This document shows positions 58,404 to 64,000 of a DNA stretch of 64,000 nucleotides, piece by piece. The translations under genes were made by a program, and so were the position numbers. Each line of letters begins with the position of its first letter. Positions within the stretch are counted from its first letter, which is position 1. Below the pieces are notes generated by a model. The model was not told the DNA's origin. It made no database searches and saw only the letters and a program-made list of their open reading frames with translations. The DNA comes from SG-bin7 sp964498095 (GTDB lineage Bacteria; Bdellovibrionota; Bdellovibrionia; Bdellovibrionales; SG-bin7), in NCBI GenBank assembly GCA_964498095.1, contig CAZCFY010000014.1, forward strand, positions 1 to 64,000. The letters run 5' to 3'.

Positions 58404-59527
58404 AAAAAGTCCCATTTAGCCGAGCCGCAATTTCGGCTCTCGAAGAAAAGTATGTTTTAGAGGCTCTGCACTCGGGGCATTTATGTGGTGACGGTGCCTT
58501 TACCAAAAAATCGCACCAGTGGCTGGAGAAAAATTTACGGGCAAAGAAAAGCTTACTCACGCATTCTTGCACGGCAGCCCTTGAGATCTGTGCGTTGCTC
58601 GCTGACTTAAAGCCCGGAGACGAAGTTATCATGCCTTCTTTTACCTTTGTCTCTACCGCTAATGCCGTTGTTCTGCGTGGAGCGGTTCCGGTGTTTGTCG
58701 ATGTCCGCGAAGACACGCTAAATATTGACGAAAAGAAAATTGAGGCCGCGATCACCAAAAAAACTAAGGCCATATCCGTCGTTCATTATGCCGGCGTGGG
58801 CTGCGAAATGGATAGCATATTAGAAATTGCTAAGCGCCATGGTCTTTTGGTCTTTGAGGACGCCGCGCAAGGCATGCTTTCTTGGTATAAGGGCAAAGCG
58901 CTCGGTACAATTGGTGATCTTGGGGCATTGAGTTTTCATGATACCAAAAATGTCGTTGCCGGCGAAGGCGGTGCGCTTTTGATAAATTCTGCGGCATTTA
59001 TTTCGCGCGCCGAAATTATTAGAGAAAAAGGAACTAATCGCAGTCAGTTTTTTCGCGGTGAAGTAGACAAATATTCTTGGATGGATGTCGGCTCCTCTTA
59101 TTTGCCCAGTGAAATTCTAGCGGCTCTGCTGCTGGCTCAACTTGAGCGCGCCGAAGAACTCACGAAAGAACGATTAAAAATTTGGGATAAATACGATCGC
59201 GAATTAAAACCCTTTGACGGAAAAATTTCCCGCCCATTTATTCCGGCCGAATGCACTCATAATGCCCATATTTATTATATCTTGCTGCCAACTCTTGAAA
59301 TACGTACACGGGCCCTGGCTTTTTTGAAGGAAAATGGCATCGGCGCTACTTTTCATTACGTTCCCCTTCATTCATCACCGGCGGGGCAAAAGTTCGGGCG
59401 CGCCGCAGGAGAACTCGCTACTACTAATTCTATTGCGGATAGAATATTACGTCTGCCGCTTTGGCCCGGACTCCCGGAGTCAGACAAAATTATTGAGCTA
59501 GTAACTTCTTTCTTAAAGAAAACCTAA
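58400..59527 (+). CDS. wecE: RffA/WecE-type dTDP-4-amino-4,6-dideoxy-sugar aminotransferase
   Basis: A 375-residue DegT/DnrJ/EryC1-family PLP enzyme: VPFSRAAISALEEKYVLEAL, LLTHSCTAALEI, FTFVSTANAVVLRGAVPVFVD, and the PLP-lysine SFHDTKNVVAGEGGAL. WecE makes dTDP-4-amino-4,6-dideoxygalactose for surface polysaccharide. It is coupled by ATGA to the LTA-synthase-like gene and touches the glycosyltransferase gene, suggesting one surface-sugar module. Exact sugar is unproven. Confidence 0.92.
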   Translation: MKKVPFSRAAISALEEKYVLEALHSGHLCGDGAFTKKSHQWLEKNLRAKKSLLTHSCTAALEICALLADLKPGDEVIMPSFTFVSTANAVVLRGAVPVFVDVREDTLNIDEKKIEAAITKKTKAISVVHYAGVGCEMDSILEIAKRHGLLVFEDAAQGMLSWYKGKALGTIGDLGALSFHDTKNVVAGEGGALLINSAAFISRAEIIREKGTNRSQFFRGEVDKYSWMDVGSSYLPSEILAALLLAQLERAEELTKERLKIWDKYDRELKPFDGKISRPFIPAECTHNAHIYYILLPTLEIRTRALAFLKENGIGATFHYVPLHSSPAGQKFGRAAGELATTNSIADRILRLPLWPGLPESDKIIELVTSFLKKT

Positions 59528-60639
59528 TGGAAATTGTTCATTTTTGTCCGCGTCCAAGTTTTTCTGGTCTCGAACAATATGCATGGCTTCTGGCCAAAGA
59601 ACAAAAATACGCTGGGCACAATGTAAAGTTCGTCGTTTTAGAGGGTTCTCCCTTAGAAAAAAAATGCATTCAAGCGGGAATACCCGTTTTGCATTTAAAT
59701 ATCTTTTCTAAACTAGGTGTTAAGCTTTTTTCGCACGCCGATGACCCCAAAGTTCTTCACCTCCATAGTACTCTAGATGTTCGGCATTTGGGTTTATGGC
59801 TTATTCTTCGCAATTTTTTAGGCGCGCAGAAAATTAAAGTAATATTGCAGACACATATATGGCTCGACCATAAAAAGAAAGATCCTTTTCACCAGCTGCT
59901 CTATTCAGGCGTTGATGAGGTTTGGTGCTCAAGCTCGATGGCGAAAGCTAATCTGGAGCAAATTTTGCCAGTGCAGCCCGAGCAAGTTCGATTTGTAAAT
60001 TACGGCCGCGACATTAAAACAATCGATAAGTTTATGCTTACCAGAGAGATGGCCCGTCACACTCTAAAACTTCCCGAGGACAAAATAATTGTTGGTTCCG
60101 TTAACCGCATTGATCCCGAGAAAGGTACGCTAGAGCTTGTGCGGGGCATGATTCCGCTGTTGCAAGACCGCGAAGATTTAGCCTTAGCCTGGGCCGGTGG
60201 CCCCACGGGAATGGACGCTGACGCCGCCAAATATAACCGAAAAATTACTCACTTTGTGCAAGAACTCCCCGTAGAAATTCGCCGCCGCATTTATTTTATT
60301 GGTAATCTGCCAGATTCTTTTAAGTATTTAAACGCGTTTGATGGTTATATTTTGCCGACCTATAAAGAATGTTTTTCTTTGGCTTTAATGGAGGCGCAGG
60401 TCGCGGGACTTCCTTGTATGGGCACGGATGCCGGCGGCACTCCGGAAATCGTGCGCGAAGGTCAAACGGGTTGGCTTTTTAAACCCCGCAGTTCTGAAGC
60501 TATCACTGAGGTTGTGCAGCGGTTTTTGGATGATAGAGACAAATGGGAGACTTTCTCTAAGAACGCCCGCTTAAGAATCGAACGTGACTTTGACTTCCCC
60601 GTTGTTTTTCAAAAAATTTTGGCGATGTACGAGGATTGA
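59527..60639 (+). CDS. GT4-family glycosyltransferase
   Basis: A 370-residue GT-B enzyme: N-terminal EIVHFCPRPSFSGLEQYAW, then VGSVNRIDPEKGTLELV and the C-terminal EMFxG-like segment FSLALMEAQVAGLPCMGTDAGGTPEIV. It would transfer a sugar from a nucleotide to a growing glycan in the cytoplasm. It begins in the last base of the aminotransferase stop, so translation is coupled. Acceptor and donor unknown. Confidence 0.9.
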   Translation: MEIVHFCPRPSFSGLEQYAWLLAKEQKYAGHNVKFVVLEGSPLEKKCIQAGIPVLHLNIFSKLGVKLFSHADDPKVLHLHSTLDVRHLGLWLILRNFLGAQKIKVILQTHIWLDHKKKDPFHQLLYSGVDEVWCSSSMAKANLEQILPVQPEQVRFVNYGRDIKTIDKFMLTREMARHTLKLPEDKIIVGSVNRIDPEKGTLELVRGMIPLLQDREDLALAWAGGPTGMDADAAKYNRKITHFVQELPVEIRRRIYFIGNLPDSFKYLNAFDGYILPTYKECFSLALMEAQVAGLPCMGTDAGGTPEIVREGQTGWLFKPRSSEAITEVVQRFLDDRDKWETFSKNARLRIERDFDFPVVFQKILAMYED

Positions 60640-60661
60640 AGCGCGCGTGTGTCGTGGGGTT

Positions 60662-60678
60662 GCACACGCGGCGTGTGC
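60662..60678. terminator. Perfect hairpin after the glycosyltransferase gene, possible terminator
   Basis: GCACACGC-G-GCGTGTGC is a perfect inverted repeat 23 bases after the stop at 60639. It can form a seven-base GC-rich stem with a CGG loop. No T run follows, so it may be a pause or rho-linked element, or protect the 3' end. Confidence 0.35.
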
Positions 60679-60740
60679 GTGGGTTTGCTGCCGGGGTTTT
60701 CGGGTTTGCGTGGATACTCTTTGAGAGGCTGACGCACTTG

Positions 60741-60759
60741 CTCCTGTCCCGGGACAGAT
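60741..60759 (+). repeat. Dispersed palindromic repeat CTCCTGTCCCGGGACAGAT, copy 3
   Basis: The third copy of the element, in a gene-free gap (60640-60913). Downstream, CTCCGCAG occurs twice and TGTCCGCAG once at about 60817-60870. In the same place GCTAATTT (60825-60832) and AAATTAGC (60844-60851) form an eight-base dyad. The gap therefore holds several small repeats and no gene. Confidence 0.6.
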
Positions 60760-60913
60760 GCAGAACTGATACTTTTTTCAATGAAAATATTGTTCAATAA
60801 AAAATCGCAATCTTGGTCTCCGCAGCTAATTTAGTCTCCGCAGAAATTAGCAGGTATCGATGTCCGCAGAAACTATTACTATCGACGCGACTTCCTCTAC
60901 CAAAAACCTAAGC

Positions 60914-61525
60914 CTACGACTTCCCCTGGCGCGATGCCTGCATCATCTGATAAATCGCCATAGAGTAGGCGTCGGATTTGCCGGCAAAATAATTCCAAAC
61001 GGCCTCGCTGTCACCCTTGTCCCGGTTTTGACTTAGCTTAAATTTAGCCTCTACCTTTTCTATCCGGGCGCGAAAGCCGACGATGCCGGCAATTAACTCT
61101 TCTTTAAGACCCAAACTTATATTTAACTCCCAAGCGGTGCCGTTGGCCCCTTCAAACTCACGAATTGATTTCTGAATTATCTCTTCCTTGTCCCTTGGCT
61201 CATGCAAAGTTTCGATCCGCGCATGCACATGAACGGCGACATAGTTCCAAGTGGGAACATTTTCGGGACTCACATAGATAGTTGGCGAAATGTAGGCGTG
61301 AGGGCCGTTAAAAACAAAAACTGCCTTACCGGCTTTTTCAAAATCTCTCCACTGCGGATTTGATTTTGCCATGTGACCTAAAAGATTTTCGTCCTCTAAA
61401 ATTACTGGAAAATGATTAACGGCAATTCCGCCACTGTTGGTTATACATATAGCCAATGGGTATTTTCTTATGACTTCTTCTATCAAGTGTTTGTCACTAA
61501 TTTTTGAATATTCAGGAATATACAT
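60914..61525 (-). CDS. PaiB-like FMN-binding protein
   Basis: A 203-residue protein of the PaiB (FMN-binding negative transcriptional regulator) family: MYIPEYSKISDKH, NHFPVIL, FVFNGPHAYISPTIY, VPTWNYVAVHVHA. PaiB proteins bind flavin and affect protease or sporulation genes in Bacillus; many are uncharacterised. A good promoter, TTGACT-N16-TACGAT, ends seven bases before the ATG with no Shine-Dalgarno, so the message may be leaderless. It diverges from the ROK kinase gene. Confidence 0.88.
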   Translation of the reverse strand: MYIPEYSKISDKHLIEEVIRKYPLAICITNSGGIAVNHFPVILEDENLLGHMAKSNPQWRDFEKAGKAVFVFNGPHAYISPTIYVSPENVPTWNYVAVHVHARIETLHEPRDKEEIIQKSIREFEGANGTAWELNISLGLKEELIAGIVGFRARIEKVEAKFKLSQNRDKGDSEAVWNYFAGKSDAYSMAIYQMMQASRQGKS

Positions 61526-61532
61526 GGGGCCT

Positions 61533-61560
61533 ATCGTATCCCGATTTGCCGTTCAGTCAA
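61533..61560 (-). promoter_or_regulatory. Sigma-70-like promoter directly before paiB-like gene
   Basis: On the minus strand TTGACT (61555-61560) and TACGAT (61533-61538) are 16 bases apart. TACGAT ends seven bases before the ATG at 61525, so the transcript would start at or beside the ATG. It is the best promoter match among the leaderless candidates. Confidence 0.5.
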
Positions 61561-61579
61561 GAAACCCACTAATTTACTC

Positions 61580-61608
61580 TCGACTCCCCGCCTATTTCTT
61601 TTTAAAAT
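61580..61608 (+). promoter_or_regulatory. Promoter-like element before the ROK kinase gene
   Basis: TCGACT (61580-61585) and TAAAAT (61603-61608) are 17 bases apart, with TAAAAT ending six bases before the ATG at 61615. No Shine-Dalgarno is present. The -35 match is moderate, so confidence is limited. Confidence 0.4.
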
Positions 61609-61614
61609 CCTCAC

Positions 61615-62496
61615 ATGACACCACAAATTGGAATTGACCTCGGCGGTACAAAAACCGAAATCATAGCTCTCGACGGCGAAAAAATCTTAGCGCGCCTTCG
61701 CGAAGAAACCGCAAAAACCTACGAAGGCTCACTAAAACAAATTCAAAGCTTGATCCAAAAAATCTCCAAAGAAATCGGCCAGGAAATCACAAAGCTCGGA
61801 ATCGGCACCCCCGGTGCAATATCAAAGAAAACTGGACTAATGAAAAACGCCAACTCCACGTGGCTTAACGGCAAACCCTTAAAAACAGATCTCCAAAAAC
61901 TCTTAAATATCAAAGTGGAAATAGAAAACGACGCCAATTGCTTGGCCTTGTCGGAAGCCATCGCTGGCGCTGGGCGCGACTTCAAATCCGTATTCGCAAT
62001 TATTTTGGGAACAGGCGTAGGCGCAGGCATAGTAATAGATAAAAAACTAGTTTCGGGCCCCAATTCCATTTCCGGCGAGTGGGGACATAATCCCCTTCCT
62101 TGGCCCGCAGCTGACGAACTCCCCGGCCCCAAATGTTATTGCGGCAAATCGGGCTGTATAGAGACTTTTCTTTCCGGACCCGCTTTAGAAAAAAATTTCT
62201 CTCGGCAATTTGAAGCTCCAAAAAATCTCTCAGCCACACAGATTGCTACCCTCCCGGCGGCAAAGGCTCTTATGGAAAAATATTTTGACTACCTCGCCCG
62301 CGCCCTGGCCTCTGTTATAAATATTTTGGATCCCGAAGTCATAATCGTCGCCGGCGGTTTAAGTAAAATTTCGGCAATTTACTCGGAAGTTCCTAAACTT
62401 TTGCCTAAATATATATTTTCGGATTCCGTCGAAACTAAACTCGTGCCAGCACAACATGGGGATGCGAGTGGCGTGCGTGGGGCCGCCTGGTTATAA
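61615..62496 (+). CDS. ROK-family sugar kinase (fructokinase/glucokinase type)
   Basis: A 293-residue ROK kinase: GIDLGGTKTEII, IENDANCLALSEA, ILGTGVGAGIVID, the zinc motif GHNPLPWP then CYCGKSGCIETFLSGP. It phosphorylates a hexose such as fructose, mannose or glucose; the sugar is not fixed by sequence. The ATG is preceded by TAAAAT, not a Shine-Dalgarno. It converges on the DUF885 gene with 29 bases between. Confidence 0.93.
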   Translation: MTPQIGIDLGGTKTEIIALDGEKILARLREETAKTYEGSLKQIQSLIQKISKEIGQEITKLGIGTPGAISKKTGLMKNANSTWLNGKPLKTDLQKLLNIKVEIENDANCLALSEAIAGAGRDFKSVFAIILGTGVGAGIVIDKKLVSGPNSISGEWGHNPLPWPAADELPGPKCYCGKSGCIETFLSGPALEKNFSRQFEAPKNLSATQIATLPAAKALMEKYFDYLARALASVINILDPEVIIVAGGLSKISAIYSEVPKLLPKYIFSDSVETKLVPAQHGDASGVRGAAWL

Positions 62497-62525
62497 TCCT
62501 GCGGCATTAGGACTTTCGCGCCCCT

Positions 62526-64000
62526 TTATAATTTCTTTTGATTTAAAATCCAAATCTGGATTTGTTTTTCCATGAGCCCCAGTGGCATTGTGCCCTGGCG
62601 CATGAGCTCGTCATGAAAGTTACGAATATTAAACTTCGGCCCAAGTTCCGACTTTGCCATTTGACGAAGTTCCAATATTTTTAACATTCCAATCTTGTAG
62701 GCGGTCGCCTGCCCCGGCCAGATAGTATAGCGCTGAACAGACATTTCAATTTCAGCTTCCACCTCGGGCGTATTACTTAACAAATATTCTTTGGCTTTTT
62801 TGTAGCTCCATTTTTTCGCGTGAAGTCCCGTGTCGACCACAAGCCTTGCCGCCCGCCACAACTCCATCGTTAACCGGCCAAAATCTGCCACCGGATCTTT
62901 GTACATACCCATTTCTTTGGCTAAAAATTCCGCGTAAAGCGCCCAGCCCTCACCAAAAGCCGAAAGCCAACGGTACTTGCGAAAGTCAGGCAACTCTTTG
63001 CGCTCCAGAGCAATTGCTCCTTGTAGATGGTGACCGGGAATTCCTTCGTGATACGCGAGAGCTTCTAACTCGTAACGATTGGCCTGTGCCATGTTGCCAA
63101 GATTTACATAGTAAATTCCCGGTACTTTGCCATCGGTCGAAGGATTTTCGTAAAACGCCAATCCCGCCGATTTTTCGCGGTAAGGCTCAACGGCGCGAAC
63201 TTCCAAAACCGCCCTGGGCAAAATGCCGAAAGCTTCGTGCAAATGGTTTTGCATATTTGTCATCACCCGCTGGGATTCGGCGAGGTAATTTTTTCGGCCA
63301 GCTTCGTCATTGCTGTAATAAAATTTGGGATAATTTCCCATCCACTTATTAATCTCACGCCAGCTACCCGTCGGCGCTCCCATCGGAGTAATTACGGTTA
63401 AAATTTCTTTTTGCAGGCGTGCAACTTCGTTTAAACCTATTTGGTGAATTTCATTAGCGGTTAAATTTGTAGTGGTATACTGCCTTAAAGAATAATCATA
63501 ATAGGCAAAACCGCGCGGCAAATTCCAAGCACCGCCTTCAGCGGGGGCGATTCTTCGCAATTTTTCCAAGTAAGCGCTTAAATCTTTAAGCCCTGGCCCC
63601 ACGGAGACAAGCAAAGCCTTCTCGGCTTCCGCTAAGAGTTTTGAGTTTTCTGCAGCATCGAGATTAAGTTTGGCGAGCTTCTTTTTAAAATCACTCCACA
63701 AGACCGAGTCATTTCCTGATTTGTCGAAGGGCGCGCCCACTAATAAGTTTTTAATATCTTCGTTAGATTTCACGAGCGTAAAACGCGGCGCTATAATACC
63801 TTTTTCTTTACGAATCTTTAATCGCGCTATCACCTGATTAAAGTAACGCCCAAATTGGTTTAAACGCGAAATATAATCTTGTGCATCTTTTGTGGATTCG
63901 ACCAAGTGGCGATTGGTCATGAAGGTAATTAAATCCGTGTGCAATCCCGACATTTGATTGATCGGGTAATTATGATAACGAAATTTTTCCCCCTCTAATT
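62526..64000 (-). CDS. DUF885-family protein, N-terminus beyond the window edge
   Basis: At least 490 residues of a DUF885 protein; the reading frame continues past 63953 through bases 63954-63998 (reading L-E-G-E-K-F-R-Y-H-N-Y-P-I-N-Q before MSGLHTDL), so the gene starts outside the window. Signature segments are EALAYHEGIPGHHLQG (HExxxxH metal site) and GWALYAEFLAKEMG. Family members are often lipoproteins or secreted and are predicted zinc carboxypeptidases of unclear substrate. Full length would normally be near 580-600. Confidence 0.9.
   Translation of the reverse strand, partial: LEGEKFRYHNYPINQMSGLHTDLITFMTNRHLVESTKDAQDYISRLNQFGRYFNQVIARLKIRKEKGIIAPRFTLVKSNEDIKNLLVGAPFDKSGNDSVLWSDFKKKLAKLNLDAAENSKLLAEAEKALLVSVGPGLKDLSAYLEKLRRIAPAEGGAWNLPRGFAYYDYSLRQYTTTNLTANEIHQIGLNEVARLQKEILTVITPMGAPTGSWREINKWMGNYPKFYYSNDEAGRKNYLAESQRVMTNMQNHLHEAFGILPRAVLEVRAVEPYREKSAGLAFYENPSTDGKVPGIYYVNLGNMAQANRYELEALAYHEGIPGHHLQGAIALERKELPDFRKYRWLSAFGEGWALYAEFLAKEMGMYKDPVADFGRLTMELWRAARLVVDTGLHAKKWSYKKAKEYLLSNTPEVEAEIEMSVQRYTIWPGQATAYKIGMLKILELRQMAKSELGPKFNIRNFHDELMRQGTMPLGLMEKQIQIWILNQKKL

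Overview
The window reads as a chromosomal stretch of a Gram-negative, secretion-rich bacterium, most likely of the Bdellovibrionota (Bdellovibrio-like). This is inference. It rests on three lytic transglycosylases plus an amidase, many signal-peptide and lipoprotein genes, outer-membrane barrels, the conserved order prs-rplY-pth-ychF, an HNH endonuclease of the kind common in that group, and mid-range GC. No rRNA, tRNA, CRISPR array, transposase or integrase was recognised. About 60 genes are packed tightly, often with 4-nt ATGA overlaps.

Layout. 0.2-5.1 kb: a giant exported protein with two copies of what looks like a permuted NlpC/P60 (YiiX/LRAT-like) catalytic pair, translationally coupled to a small secreted phospholipase A2-like protein. 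5.1-6.9 kb: a membrane protein and an exported Fic protein. 6.9-12.7 kb (minus): MltD-like and Slt-like transglycosylases, the latter coupled to a secreted GH15 glucoamylase. 12.8-15.1 kb: a barrel protein, a five-repeat secreted protein behind a sigma-54-like promoter, and an NTF2-like gene in a cassette bounded by two copies of the rel gene tail. 15.3-24.0 kb (minus): rel, rpoZ, gmk, yicC, miaA, mutL, then a barrel/SH3 protein, a polyprenol-phosphate mannosyltransferase-like enzyme and a CxxC membrane protein. 24.1-26.9 kb: envelope proteins, PilZ, and coiled-coil/SH3. 26.9-27.3 kb: a non-coding stretch ending in a strong terminator. 27.3-33.6 kb (plus): amiC, rph, rdgB, prs, rplY, pth, ychF and an S1/P1 nuclease whose signal peptide is encoded inside ychF. 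33.7-43.7 kb: OPT transporter, Slt-like transglycosylase, radA, a frame-broken HNH gene, a cNMP-binding protein, glpK, an acyltransferase and a pilin-like peptide. 43.7-56.5 kb: TlpA-like protein, hutI with a zinc-protease lipoprotein, YhdH oxidoreductase, PAP2 phosphatase, FKBP isomerase, an LTA-synthase-like enzyme, small secreted proteins, STAS, response regulator and ArsC-like protein. 56.5-60.6 kb: a second LTA-synthase-like enzyme coupled to a sugar aminotransferase and a glycosyltransferase. 60.9-64 kb: PaiB, a ROK kinase, and a DUF885 protein cut by the window edge.

Functional themes are envelope and peptidoglycan remodelling, nucleotide and stringent-response housekeeping, and exported enzymes acting on lipid, glycan, protein or nucleic acid. 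Less ordinary features are the duplicated catalytic-domain protein with its PLA2-like partner, the exported Fic enzyme, the rel-tail cassette, the overlap hiding a signal peptide in ychF, and recurrent TANNNT-N6/7-ATG starts without Shine-Dalgarno sequences.
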